A stretch of 32,579 nucleotides of DNA from Acaryochloris sp. IP29b_bin.148 (GTDB taxonomy: Bacteria; Cyanobacteriota; Cyanobacteriia; Thermosynechococcales; Thermosynechococcaceae). The stretch is from positions 1-32,579 of the forward strand of contig NZ_JANQOY010000235.1 in the NCBI RefSeq assembly GCF_028285565.1, read 5' to 3'. Position 1 is the first letter of the stretch. Every line of letters starts with the position of its first letter. The position numbers and the translations under genes are program-made. This document shows, one piece after another, positions 1 to 10,170 of the stretch. The notes below the pieces were generated by a model. It made no database searches and was not told the origin of the DNA. It saw nothing but the letters and a program-made list of their open reading frames with translations.

Positions 1-358
1 ACTAGGGATTGCCCTACGAAGATTGCGACTCCGTCACGGTGAAGCTTCTTGGGGATGGTTACGTTATATCCACTATGGGTTGGGTATTACGCTAGTACTG
101 ACCATTTTAGAATTGATGACCATTGGTATCTTAGGTGCCTCTACTTATGAGGGAACCTCCGGTCATTCGTCCCATTTACCTGCTGGTTTATTAGTGGCTG
201 GCTTGACCCTAGCTTCGGCTTGGGCTGCCAGTCGTGTTCATCCTAAACGGCCTTGGGCACGGCCCCTCCATGTCAGCATTAACGGCATGCTGTTCTTAGC
301 ATTAACAGCCGTATCTTGGACGGGTTGGTCGGTCCTGCAGAATTATCTGCCCCAGTAG
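1..358 (+). CDS. DUF4079 family membrane protein, 3' part
   Basis: C-terminal part of an integral membrane protein. The frame is open to the left edge, so the true start lies outside; a TTG at 23 is only an internal codon. About 118 residues are visible, with three hydrophobic stretches (beginning at HYGLGITLVL, LPAGLLVAGLTLASAW and ISINGMLFLALT-like segments). The spacing of HYG, SGHSSHLPAG and HPKRPWARPLH fits the DUF4079 family, which is common in cyanobacteria and has no established biochemical role; histidines near the membrane recall heme-binding b-type membrane proteins, but that is inference. The gene ends at a TAG just before a strong hairpin terminator. Family call is from remembered family features, not a search. 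Confidence 0.75.
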   Translation, partial: LGIALRRLRLRHGEASWGWLRYIHYGLGITLVLTILELMTIGILGASTYEGTSGHSSHLPAGLLVAGLTLASAWAASRVHPKRPWARPLHVSINGMLFLALTAVSWTGWSVLQNYLPQ

Positions 359-382
359 GCTCTGATAAATCTTCAACTTCAA

Positions 383-411
383 AGTACGCAGTCATAACTG
401 CGTACTCTTTT
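383..411 (+). terminator. Rho-independent terminator after the DUF4079 gene
   Basis: A perfect 9-bp stem (AGTACGCAG, 383-391, with CTGCGTACT, 398-406) closes a 6-nt loop and is followed by CTTTTAT. It lies 25 bp after the upstream stop codon. It ends only about 6 bp before the ATG of the next gene, which leaves no room for a ribosome binding site between the two. Confidence 0.75.
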
Positions 412-416
412 ATCTT

Positions 417-848
417 ATGCAAAAACTAAGTGGTCGCTGTCTCTGTGAAGGCATCGCTTATGAGATTTCAGGCGAGCTAGGTCCCATCTTTAACTGCCAT
501 TGTTCAAAATGCAGGCGCTGGCATGGGGCTGCTTTCCGCACCCGAGCCACTATCAATGCCCAGCAATTTCGGTGGATTAGGGGTGAAGATCTGCTGTCTC
601 GCTACCATTCGTCGGAGTTTGTCGTAAAGCATTTTTGCTCTGTCTGTGGCTCTAATCTAATCAGCACCTATGACAATCAGCCTGATAAGATCGGCATTCC
701 GTTGGGGGGACTAGATCAAGCCCCTCACAATGCCCCAGAGGGGCATATTTATGTGGGATCCAAATCGCCTTGGTTCACCATTACCGATGACCTTCCTCAG
801 CACGATACCTGGCCAGGCAGCCATGCCAAAGTTCGCGAGACTCGCTAA
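417..848 (+). CDS. GFA / CENP-V domain zinc protein
   Basis: A 143-residue single-domain protein of the GFA family (named after glutathione-dependent formaldehyde-activating enzyme; most members have no proven substrate). The zinc-binding pattern is complete: C8 and C10 in GRCLCEG, C27/C29/C32 in NCHCSKC, and C74/C77 in FCSVCGSN. Length and motif order are normal for stand-alone family members. No Shine-Dalgarno sequence precedes the ATG, because a terminator hairpin ends just upstream. The message must therefore be leaderless, come from read-through, or use a start I cannot identify. It faces ubiX convergently with a 31-bp gap. A specific formaldehyde role cannot be read from sequence. Confidence 0.85.
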   Translation: MQKLSGRCLCEGIAYEISGELGPIFNCHCSKCRRWHGAAFRTRATINAQQFRWIRGEDLLSRYHSSEFVVKHFCSVCGSNLISTYDNQPDKIGIPLGGLDQAPHNAPEGHIYVGSKSPWFTITDDLPQHDTWPGSHAKVRETR

Positions 849-879
849 GTTTTCGTTAATGCGCTGCTAATTGAAAGCA

Positions 880-1512
880 CTATGCAGTCGGTTCAGTTCC
901 CTGCCAACGCTGCAGGGGCACACAATCGATCCCGAGTTGATCTAAAGCCCGAGCCACCACAAAGTCCGCTAGATCTTCGATGGTTTGGGGATTGTGATAC
1001 CAGGCAGGAATTGCAGGTACAATCCGGGCCCCCGCTTCTGCCAATGTAGTCAGATTGCGCAGGTGAATGAGGCTAAAGGGAGTTTCTCTAGGCACGATCA
1101 CTAAAGGTCGTCGTTCCTTCAGATGAACATCAGCTGTTCGCTCCAAGAGGCTAGAGCTAAGACCCGCAGCAATTTTAGCCACTGTACTCATACTGCAAGG
1201 AATCACCAGCATCCCTAAGGTACGAAAGGAACCGCTGGCAATGCCTGCACCAACATTAGTCGCAGCATGGCAAGTTAATTTCCCACCCCATTCATCGGCT
1301 TGCTGACGCCAAAATTGCTCTTGCTTAACGGGGTCAGCGGGCATCCGAATATTTTGTTCGGCTTGCCAAACCTGAAAAGTGGCCTTAGACGCCACTAGCT
1401 CTATCGAATAATTTGCTCGCAGCAAAAACTTAATGGTGCGCACAGCATAGAGTAATCCAGATGCACCAGACACGCCTAAGGTAACGGGTAAAGGTGAGTT
1501 AGAGTGAGACAC
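880..1512 (-). CDS. ubiX: UbiX-type flavin prenyltransferase
   Basis: A 210-residue UbiX/Pad1 flavoprotein. The family makes prenylated FMN from reduced FMN and dimethylallyl phosphate, the cofactor of UbiD-type decarboxylases. Near the N-terminus is the nucleotide-binding GVSGASGLLYA. Downstream are SGSFRTLGMLVIPCSMSTVAKIA and the RRPLVIVPRETPFSLIHLRN block (described here in parts), both hallmark segments of the family. Length is typical (about 190-210). In cyanobacteria the likely context is plastoquinone ring decarboxylation together with UbiD, which is not in this window. The ATG at 1512 is the first in-frame start and precedes the conserved core by a normal distance. A candidate -10 box lies upstream. 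Confidence 0.93.
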   Translation of the reverse strand: MSHSNSPLPVTLGVSGASGLLYAVRTIKFLLRANYSIELVASKATFQVWQAEQNIRMPADPVKQEQFWRQQADEWGGKLTCHAATNVGAGIASGSFRTLGMLVIPCSMSTVAKIAAGLSSSLLERTADVHLKERRPLVIVPRETPFSLIHLRNLTTLAEAGARIVPAIPAWYHNPQTIEDLADFVVARALDQLGIDCVPLQRWQGTEPTA

Positions 1513-1553
1513 AAGTGTTGGCCGTAAAAAGAGTGGTATTTCGCTTCAGCGGA

Positions 1554-1594
1554 ACGTTTTATTATAACGTTGCACCTCTGTATTCCTCACAGAG
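1554..1594 (-). promoter_or_regulatory. Candidate ubiX promoter and hairpin in the divergent gap
   Basis: The 198-bp gap between divergent ubiX and the vanZ-like gene holds a perfect TATAAT on the minus strand (plus-strand ATTATA, 1561-1566), about 45 bp before the ubiX start. It is flanked by two AACGTT palindromes (1553-1558 and 1566-1571). Just beyond is an inverted repeat, CTCTGT (1576-1581) with ACAGAG (1589-1594). I find no good -35 box, so the promoter call is weak. Confidence 0.35.
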
Positions 1595-1710
1595 AAAGCG
1601 ATCCCCAATTTAGGCATTATCTCTATTCTGCTGGCAGAATCAATGCCGTCAGAAAATCAGAGAATCGCGCAATCTCTCTATAAACTCAGATTGACACTAA
1701 GGAACCCAGA

Positions 1711-2190
1711 TTGAATCGAACTTTCTTTTCATCCAAAGGCTTTACATTGCTCTGTTGGGCAGTGTGGATGGGGGTAATGATCCAGTTTTCCACTCAGCGA
1801 TGGGGCGGCGACCAGACCCAATCCATTTTGACAACGCTCTTAAATTGGAGTGTACCCGCCTTGCTCAATGTCCTCAGCCCAGAGCAGCTACACACCCTGA
1901 ACTTTATCGTGCGGAAGGGGGCTCACTTAACGGAATATGCTATTCTCACCTCCCTTTGCTTCACCATGGGGACATGGGGGTTCCAACAACCTTGGAAATC
2001 CGTAGTACCTTTTGCAGTCCTGGGTTCAGCCATCTTTGCGGTTACTGATGAGTTTCATCAGAGCTTTGTCCCTAATCGCGGTGCGTCTCCGGTAGATGTG
2101 ATGATCGATATTACAGGTGCCTTGATGGCAGTGGGCTTGATTAGTATTTGGAAAACCCAGTTTCAGCCGGAGACGGAACAAGATCGATGA
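1711..2190 (+). CDS. VanZ-like membrane protein
   Basis: A 159-residue protein with about four membrane segments and the VanZ-family signature around DEFHQSFVPNRGASPVDV near residues 110-130, in which the acidic, histidine and arginine residues are conserved. VanZ homologues are named after a teicoplanin-resistance accessory gene, but the function of chromosomal copies is unknown. Start chosen: TTG at 1711, preceded by AAGGA at a suitable distance; no ATG fits better. The stop codon overlaps the ATG of the next gene (ATGA at 2187-2190), implying translational coupling with the VOC and MOSC genes. Confidence 0.8.
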   Translation: MNRTFFSSKGFTLLCWAVWMGVMIQFSTQRWGGDQTQSILTTLLNWSVPALLNVLSPEQLHTLNFIVRKGAHLTEYAILTSLCFTMGTWGFQQPWKSVVPFAVLGSAIFAVTDEFHQSFVPNRGASPVDVMIDITGALMAVGLISIWKTQFQPETEQDR

Positions 2191-2547
2191 CAGTAACTCA
2201 GTTTTTACATGCAGCCTTGCTTGTACAAGATTTAGAGCGATCTCGACATTTTTATGGCGAGGTGCTGGGATTAACAGAATGTCCCCGTCCCTTTGATTTT
2301 CCAGGGGCTTGGTATCAAATCGGCCCTCAACAGCTCCATATCATGGTGTCTCCAGAGTATTCTGCTCGACAAGCCGATCAAGACCGTTGGGGGCGCAATC
2401 GCCATGTGGCCTTGGCGGTGTCTAATCTAGAGGACTGCCAAACTCAGCTCAAGGCCGCCGGAATGGCCTACCAATTAAGCCACTCAGGTCGAGCTGCATT
2501 ATTTGTACACGATCCCGATGGCAACATTATTGAGCTAAGCCAAGTCG

Positions 2548-2570
<23 letters not shown>
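2187..2570 (+). CDS. VOC superfamily (glyoxalase/dioxygenase fold) protein
   Basis: A 127-residue vicinal-oxygen-chelate protein. It opens with FLHAALLVQDLERSRHFY and EVLGL, continues with GRNRHVALAVSNLEDC, and ends with FVHDPDGNIIELSQ, the typical closing strand with a metal-ligand glutamate. These match the two beta-alpha-beta-beta-beta modules of the glyoxalase/bleomycin-resistance fold. The substrate cannot be inferred. I chose the ATG at 2187, which overlaps the upstream stop codon, over an in-frame start 39 bp earlier that would lie inside the vanZ-like gene. The 3' end overlaps the MOSC start by 23 bp, so the three genes look like one operon. Confidence 0.87.
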
Positions 2571-5087
<2,517 letters not shown>

Positions 5088-5126
5088 GCGGCCCCAATCC
5101 ACCCCGCTTGATTTCCCAAGGCGGTA

Positions 5127-5174
5127 GGGAGAATAACGCTTAAAGTTGCTCTCCCGCGACGATTTAGGTCGCGG
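5127..5174. terminator. Possible bidirectional terminator between pyrG and ispF
   Basis: The 76-bp convergent gap has two stem-loops: GGGAGA (5127-5132) with TCTCCC (5150-5155), and CCGCGAC (5154-5160) with GTCGCGG (5168-5174) around a 7-nt loop. The second overlaps the ispF stop codon, and the two share two bases, so only one can form at a time. No strong T-tract follows either, so termination is plausible rather than shown. Confidence 0.35.
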
Positions 5175-5649
5175 CGATCAATAAGGCCACCGCATATGCA
5201 CAAATACCTTGTTCTTGGCCCACTGGCCCTAATTTCTCGTTAGTGGTCGCTTTAATACCAATCTGATCTGGAGTGAGATTAAGAACTTGGCTAATGCGAT
5301 CGCGCATAGCATTGAGATGGGGTTTGAGCTTAGGCTGTTCCGCCACGACCACCGAGTCAATATTGCCGATCTGCCATCCTCTTTCAGCAATCAGGTGATG
5401 AACTTGAGCCAACAATTTAAGGCTATCGGCTCCTGCCCACTGTGGATCCGTGGGCGGAAAGTAATGACCAATATCTCCCAAACTCAACGCCCCTAACAGC
5501 GCATCCATAATGGCATGGGTAAGGACATCTGCATCACTATGCCCCTTTAATCCTAAAGCGTGTTCTATTCGAACCCCACCTAAAATAAGAGGACGGCCTT
5601 CAACCAGTTGATGAATATCATAGCCATTGCCGATACGGATAGATGTCAT
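5164..5649 (-). CDS. ispF: 2-C-methyl-D-erythritol 2,4-cyclodiphosphate synthase
   Basis: A 161-residue IspF, the MEP-pathway enzyme that cyclises CDP-methylerythritol 2-phosphate with release of CMP; it supplies isoprenoids for carotenoids, phytyl chains and quinones. The zinc site is visible in GNGYDIHQL (Asp, His) and in LKGHSDADV (His). The block [18 protein letters not shown] and the C-terminal [20 protein letters not shown] match the family. I start at the ATG at 5649 ([10 protein letters not shown] follows), giving the usual length; another in-frame ATG at 5673 would add eight residues not expected in the family. Confidence 0.96.
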   Translation of the reverse strand: MTSIRIGNGYDIHQLVEGRPLILGGVRIEHALGLKGHSDADVLTHAIMDALLGALSLGDIGHYFPPTDPQWAGADSLKLLAQVHHLIAERGWQIGNIDSVVVAEQPKLKPHLNAMRDRISQVLNLTPDQIGIKATTNEKLGPVGQEQGICAYAVALLIAAT

Positions 5650-5941
5650 TGGTTTACCGTTAGCTGCATTCAACCCTAACTCAATGCTCTCGTACCATAC
5701 TATGATGATGTTCTCTTTTGGAAGATTCCCTCACCCCTCTAGCTGAGGCTGCCTTGAGATAGAAAATGCTTAAGATCAAACATAGCCACCACTAGACAAT
5801 CTTCAATCCCAATTCGCTATTCTGTCTGTAGGGATTGGAACAGGGGCTTAATATAGCCGTCTATGCAATCTAACTGTCTCATCAGAAGAGTATATAAGCT
5901 CATCAACTGTCCTCTTATTGTTGTTTACCCCATTCACATTT

Positions 5942-6448
5942 ATGTATAAATCTCTATTGTTTTCATCGATGCTCATCGTCCCCTTAGCCGCATCTACTGC
6001 TGTTGACGCCCAGGCACAATCCCAGCAAGGCGTGGTTCAACCATTGCGCTTAGCGCAAGAAGCCGTTAGAACCGATCCTTACTTCCTCACTCGAGCCAAG
6101 AACTTAGCCCGTCAGGCAGCCGAGCGAGAGAATGGCGGTTTGAGCAAGTATCGCGCAGAGGCGACGATGTACGGCCCTGCCGTTGATTCTAGCTATGTCG
6201 AGAATGAAGATGGTAGTGTAACGTTCTCCTTCAAAGGTGGACCTCCTGGATTTACAACCCCTACTTTAGAAACAGTTGCGACCGTTGCTCCCACTGGAAC
6301 AGTGGCCATCGGCTATAACGGTCCTATCCGGCCAGCTGGTGCAGAAGCCGCAGAGCCTGCATCGACAGAGCCAACACCGACTGCTACTGATCCCGTGCCT
6401 GAGGTTCCTTCCCCGATCATTGACCAGATTAAAGATTTGGTTGAGTAG
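5942..6448 (+). CDS. Exported hypothetical protein with Pro/Thr-rich tail
   Basis: I do not recognise a family. The 168-residue product begins with a clear signal peptide (YKSLLFSSMLIVPLAAS, cleavage probably near AVDAQA around residue 24). A charged helical segment follows (about 30-65), then a short beta-rich stretch with SYVENEDGSVTFSFKGGPPG, and a low-complexity Ala/Pro/Thr tail (about 120-155) ending in a hydrophobic-acidic helix. It is probably periplasmic or outer-membrane associated. An in-frame ATG 24 bp upstream would extend the signal peptide unfavourably, so 5942 is preferred. A second small exported protein follows 124 bp downstream on the same strand, but the two are not obvious paralogues. 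Confidence 0.7.
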   Translation: MYKSLLFSSMLIVPLAASTAVDAQAQSQQGVVQPLRLAQEAVRTDPYFLTRAKNLARQAAERENGGLSKYRAEATMYGPAVDSSYVENEDGSVTFSFKGGPPGFTTPTLETVATVAPTGTVAIGYNGPIRPAGAEAAEPASTEPTPTATDPVPEVPSPIIDQIKDLVE

Positions 6449-6572
6449 GATAAAGGATTAGGGCTGTTGGAGGTAGTGCTTGCTATTCTTAGGGATATCC
6501 TTGAAAAGCTTAATTTCTGCAAAGAAATGGGTAGACTAGGGTATATCAAACACACGTTTAAGGATAATTGGT

Positions 6573-7025
6573 ATGGGTGTGAGCTTCAAACACTGGAGTG
6601 GGGGTATAGCGCTAGCCACCTTGGTTCTGGCTGCAAATGGCATTGCAGTCGCTCAAGAACAAGATGTTGATCTACAGAATCGGCCATTGCGCCAATCCAC
6701 GATTTCTGAAACGCTAGATCAGCAGACCAATTTAGATAGTCACTGGACAGATACAAATGTAGGCGGAGATGCCAACTTTGCTTTTAGTTTTGATCAACCT
6801 GAAGGGGTGATCAGAGATGCATCTGAGCGCATTGAAGTCATTTACAAAGATTTACTGCAACAACAGGATGATGATTTCCCAACGATGCGGACTCGGGACT
6901 TAGCTAATCCGTATTCAACCTCTTTATTAGAGCTGCAAAGTTCCTCGGGAATTGGCAACTCCGAAATCGACCCTGCCCCTCAATATATTCCTCCAGCGGC
7001 CCCTGCAGTTCCTGCCCTTTGGTAA
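6573..7025 (+). CDS. Exported hypothetical protein
   Basis: A 150-residue protein of no recognised family. A signal peptide is evident: GIALATLVLAANGIAVAQ, with likely cleavage after AVA near residue 27. The mature part is acidic and Gln/Asp-rich, with a predicted helical stretch around RDASERIEVIYKDLLQQQ and a proline-rich C-terminus ending PAVPALW. It follows another small exported protein by 124 bp on the same strand and is closed by a good hairpin terminator, so the pair may be co-transcribed. No catalytic motif is visible. Confidence 0.68.
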   Translation: MGVSFKHWSGGIALATLVLAANGIAVAQEQDVDLQNRPLRQSTISETLDQQTNLDSHWTDTNVGGDANFAFSFDQPEGVIRDASERIEVIYKDLLQQQDDDFPTMRTRDLANPYSTSLLELQSSSGIGNSEIDPAPQYIPPAAPAVPALW

Positions 7026-7054
7026 AAAACGCTACGGCCCATAACCAACTTTGG

Positions 7055-7090
7055 ACCCGGTTCTCCTTAAGGAAGCCGGGTTCTCTATTG
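7055..7090 (+). terminator. Hairpin terminator after the exported-protein gene
   Basis: An outer stem, ACCCGG (7055-7060) with CCGGGT (7076-7081), encloses the self-complementary TCCTTAAGGA, followed by TCTCTATT. It lies 30 bp after the stop codon, between the exported-protein gene and the oppositely oriented tRNA. Confidence 0.6.
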
Positions 7091-7106
7091 ATACAGTCTT
7101 GCCTAA

Positions 7107-7179
7107 TCCAGGGTGCAGGAGTTGAACCTGCCTAAGGCGAATTATGAGTTCGCTGCCTCAACCGCTCGGCCAACCCTGG
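7107..7179 (-). tRNA. tRNA with CAT anticodon (probably tRNA-Ile2, lysidine type)
   Basis: Read on the minus strand this 73-nt stretch folds as a full cloverleaf. The acceptor CCAGGGT pairs with ACCCTGG, the anticodon arm is GCGAA-CTCATAA-TTCGC (anticodon CAT), the variable region is short, the T arm is GCAGG-TTCAACT-CCTGC, and the discriminator is A. No CCA is encoded. Position 1 pairs with position 72, unlike the C1-A72 mismatch of bacterial initiator tRNA, so initiator is unlikely. The anticodon arm and T loop resemble plastid trnI-CAU, so I favour the isoleucine isoacceptor whose C34 is modified to lysidine by TilS. Elongator tRNA-Met cannot be excluded. Confidence 0.92.
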
Positions 7180-7302
7180 GGATCGTCAGCACTACCAACT
7201 AAGCTATATTATTACTGAATTCAGAAGTGCTGTTTCAGTATAGCGTTCACTTCGGGCCGAAATCGAACACTAGTATCGCTGCGGCTCGCATCATTCAATT
7301 AG

Positions 7303-8058
7303 GTGTCTATTAAACGGCTAAAGCGGGTGACCTTGACAAAAGCGAATAAACCTAAAAATAAACCTCGGTACCGATTCAAAATTGATCCGTCGATCAAACG
7401 AACCGTTTTGCTATTAGTGTTTATGCTAATAGTCGGGTCGGTCTGTGGAATAGTGGGGTACGTTTTTGCCCGTCAATCCTTAAAAGGCATTACTCAACCA
7501 GCCACTAACCCATTCCTGAATGATTCTAATGATTTAGATCGCCGCCCTCGCCAAGGGGCTGATTTCCTCAATGAGAAGGATCTGATTGCCAAAGTGAAAT
7601 CTCAAACGAGCGGTGCGAATGTGGCCAAAGAGCAGAAGAAACGTGCTCCTAAACCCAAGAAATCACAAACGAAAGACCAAAAGGAAAAGGATTCTCAGCC
7701 TAAAGTCAAGTCATTCCCCATTAAAGCCCAAAATCAGGGAATGAACTTTGAGGTAAAGTCCTTAACGAGGGAAGATGATACCCTTGTTCTGAATGTTGCT
7801 TTGCAAAATACTAGCGACAAAACCATTCAGTTTGTCTATACCTTTCTAGATATTACAGATGATCAGGGACAAGCCCTATTCTCTGAGATTCGCGGATTGC
7901 CAACGGAATTTAAGCCCAAGGGTGAAACTTTCATTGGCACGATCAAGATATTAGATGTGCCACCAGAAACGGTGGAAAAGGTGTCTCTATCGCTAAATGA
8001 TTATCCGGATCAAAAAGTAAAATTAGATATTCAGAATATTCCGGTGTTAGATGAGTAA
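7303..8058 (+). CDS. Membrane-anchored hypothetical protein with an Ig-like C-terminal domain
   Basis: A 251-residue protein, no family recognised with certainty. In order: a basic cytoplasmic N-terminus (1-30), one transmembrane segment (about 33-55, TVLLLVFMLIVGSVCGIVGY), a Lys/Gln-rich low-complexity linker (about 95-145), and a C-terminal beta-sandwich-like region (about 150-250). That last region has LTREDDTLVLNVALQNTSDK and KPKGETFIGTIKI, resembling FxLYD/DUF4352-type domains on bacterial surface-exposed proteins. It is presumably anchored in the cytoplasmic membrane with the domain outside. Start is GTG at 7303; an AGG immediately upstream is only a weak ribosome binding site. Confidence 0.72.
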   Translation: MSIKRLKRVTLTKANKPKNKPRYRFKIDPSIKRTVLLLVFMLIVGSVCGIVGYVFARQSLKGITQPATNPFLNDSNDLDRRPRQGADFLNEKDLIAKVKSQTSGANVAKEQKKRAPKPKKSQTKDQKEKDSQPKVKSFPIKAQNQGMNFEVKSLTREDDTLVLNVALQNTSDKTIQFVYTFLDITDDQGQALFSEIRGLPTEFKPKGETFIGTIKILDVPPETVEKVSLSLNDYPDQKVKLDIQNIPVLDE

Positions 8059-8169
8059 GCGGTATGCGATCGCAAGCAAAGCAACCGTTTAATAGCTGCG
8101 CCAGCTATTTAGAAGTGTCCTCATGATCATGCAGATGAGTGCTATCCCCTCCTCAATGTCTACCACTCT

Positions 8170-9621
8170 ATGTCCCTTATATTTGCATTGGAACTGAGTC
8201 CTCTAGAACTAGCAATAATCAACCCTCAAGCTCTTAGCATTGCAGATGTTAGCGCCCGGCTGCTTGCCATTGCTGCCCTGATTGCCATTAATGCTTTTTT
8301 CGTGACCGCTGAGTTTTCTATCGTAGCCGTGCGGCGATCGCGAATTAACCAGCTGGTCCAAGAGGGAGATGTCCAAGCCAAGCTCGTACAGCGCCTGCAA
8401 CAAGATATTGCTCGTCTATTGTCAACTACACAAATTGGCATTACCTTGTCGAGCCTAGCGTTAGGTTGGATTGGCGAAAATACCGTTGCTATCTTAATTA
8501 TTTCTGGTTTTCAGCAGAACACTCTCCCCTCTGCCACTAGTGGCCTTATGGCCCATTCTTTGGCCGTTCCTCTCGCCTTTGTGGCCATTGCTTATCTCCA
8601 AATCGTACTGGGAGAGTTATGTCCTAAAGCCGTTGCCTTACTCTATTCAGAAAAATTAGCTCGTCTGTTAGGTCCCACTAGCCTTACGATTGCCCGCTTG
8701 TTCAATCCGTTGATTTGGATCTTAAATCAATCCACCCGTTGGTTACTTCGAGTCGTGGGAATTCAATATTCTGATCAAGATTGGTATCACCAAGTTACCC
8801 CCGAAGAATTGCAGCTTATGATTGCGACATCAACGGAATCCACGGGCCTAGAAGCCGACGAACGAGAACTGCTTACCAATGTCTTTGAATTTACAGACGT
8901 CTTAGTCGAAGAAGTGATGGTGCCGCGCACCAGTATTGATGCTCTGGAAGAGTCAGCAACCTTCCAAACTCTTTTAGCAGAGGTCGCCCAGTCTGGGCAT
9001 GACTACTATCCCGTCATTGGTGAATCCCTAGACGATATCCGAGGTATTGCTCGCTTCAAAGAGTTAGCCGTTGCCTTCGCTAAAGGAGAGTTGCAAAACG
9101 AAACCGCCATCAAAGCTTGGGTACAAACAGCATGGTTTGTATCAGAGGGAACACCCATCAATGAGGTGTTACAGCTGATGCAAAAATACCATCTGGATAT
9201 CGTTATGGTTCGGGAAGGCGAGGTGAATGGCACTGCGGGCTTAGTGACCATCAACGATCTAGTCCATGAAATCATTGGTGGGGATGATGGATCCAGTAGT
9301 GTTCCAGCCACTGATATTCAAGAGCTGGATAACCACACCTTTATTGTCCAAGCCCAAACAGACTTAGATGAAGTGAACGAGTATTTGGGGATTGAGTTAC
9401 CGATTGTTGATGACTACCAAACCTTGGGGGGCTTTTTACTGTTCCAATTGCAAAAGCTGCCTGTACAAGGTGAAGTCCATCAGTTACACAATCTAGAGTT
9501 CACTATTGTCTCAACAGATGGCCCCCGCTTGGATCAGATCCAAATTTACAAGCTAGAATTAAGTGCTGATCAGGGTTTGCCGACGCACCCAAACTCATTA
9601 TCGGATTCACTACCCAACTAG
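8170..9621 (+). CDS. CNNM/CorC (hemolysin-type, UPF0053) membrane protein
   Basis: A 483-residue protein with the classic three-part layout. A DUF21/CNNM transmembrane domain (about 25-215, with FFVTAEFSIVAVRRSRI and LGELCPKAVALLYSEKLARL) is followed by a pair of CBS domains (about 235-365, with EVMVPRTSIDAL and GLVTINDLVHEIIGG). A C-terminal CorC_HlyC transporter-associated domain (about 385-460) ends it. Family members are linked to magnesium or cobalt homeostasis, and CBS pairs usually bind adenine nucleotides; the old hemolysin name is historical. A roughly 25-residue extra N-terminus precedes the first membrane helix. A good terminator follows. The transported ion cannot be read from sequence. 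Confidence 0.92.
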   Translation: MSLIFALELSPLELAIINPQALSIADVSARLLAIAALIAINAFFVTAEFSIVAVRRSRINQLVQEGDVQAKLVQRLQQDIARLLSTTQIGITLSSLALGWIGENTVAILIISGFQQNTLPSATSGLMAHSLAVPLAFVAIAYLQIVLGELCPKAVALLYSEKLARLLGPTSLTIARLFNPLIWILNQSTRWLLRVVGIQYSDQDWYHQVTPEELQLMIATSTESTGLEADERELLTNVFEFTDVLVEEVMVPRTSIDALEESATFQTLLAEVAQSGHDYYPVIGESLDDIRGIARFKELAVAFAKGELQNETAIKAWVQTAWFVSEGTPINEVLQLMQKYHLDIVMVREGEVNGTAGLVTINDLVHEIIGGDDGSSSVPATDIQELDNHTFIVQAQTDLDEVNEYLGIELPIVDDYQTLGGFLLFQLQKLPVQGEVHQLHNLEFTIVSTDGPRLDQIQIYKLELSADQGLPTHPNSLSDSLPN

Positions 9622-9625
9622 CAGA

Positions 9626-9652
9626 AAGGGAAGGACACCTTTCCCTTATTTT
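9626..9652 (+). terminator. Rho-independent terminator after the CNNM/CorC gene
   Basis: AAGGGAAGG (9626-9634) pairs with CCTTTCCCTT (9638-9647) with one bulged base and a 3-nt loop, followed by ATTTT. It sits 5 bp after the stop codon. Confidence 0.8.
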
Positions 9653-9736
9653 AGGAAGGTCGCTCAATAGCAGTGAGCCACGATCCCCATAGGAAGGAGA
9701 TAAAACTGTGGCCGCACATACCCTGATTTCAAAGCG

Positions 9737-10036
9737 TTAGGCCGTACCCGTAAACACCACTTCAGGGAATCGAGTCTTCGCTTCAGTTAAGGGACGCCGA
9801 CGCCCTTCCTCTTGCCAATAGTTGATCACCTCAGTGGCTTTGTTGAGGATGGAGATGCGCTCCACTTCATCTATCCAAGTTTTCTTCTCTAATTCTTCTT
9901 TGAGATTTTCCCAAGCATCATTGCGGGGCCAGAAAAAGTATGACGTTAAGGGGCTACTGCCGTTGCCAACGACTTGATCTACTGCAAGAGCCACGTTTTC
10001 GTCTAACCAGAGCACTTTAAGAATAAACTTTGACAA
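9737..10036 (-). CDS. Plastid/cyanobacterial ribosomal protein PSRP-3 (Ycf65)
   Basis: A 99-residue protein of the PSRP-3/Ycf65 family, a component of the small ribosomal subunit found in cyanobacteria and plastids. The core is unmistakable: [20 protein letters not shown], then [16 protein letters not shown] and [15 protein letters not shown] place the start at TTG 10036, because GGAGG lies 4 nt upstream and the conserved N-terminus begins there; the frame stays open for 15 more codons to an ATG at 10081, but that extension is not part of the family. The TTG start may be one to correct in automatic annotation. It is transcribed toward the CNNM gene's terminator. Confidence 0.93.
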   Translation of the reverse strand: MSKFILKVLWLDENVALAVDQVVGNGSSPLTSYFFWPRNDAWENLKEELEKKTWIDEVERISILNKATEVINYWQEEGRRRPLTEAKTRFPEVVFTGTA

Positions 10037-10170
10037 TCTGCCTCCTATGAACCACGCAAAATAGGAACTACAATCCCCCATTATAGTTGATTATGCTCAT
10101 CCTTCCTTTGAGATCAAAAATATCTAACTATCTGGGGATGTCAGCGGCAACATACCGCCCATCGGTCAAC

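Noticed and set aside
1755-2048. 97-codon plus-strand frame inside the vanZ-like gene
   Set aside because: Out-of-frame shadow of a membrane-protein gene with a clear family motif.
7107-7179. tRNA-Leu or tRNA-Ser because the D arm looks class II
   Set aside because: The variable region is only about five bases and the anticodon is CAT.
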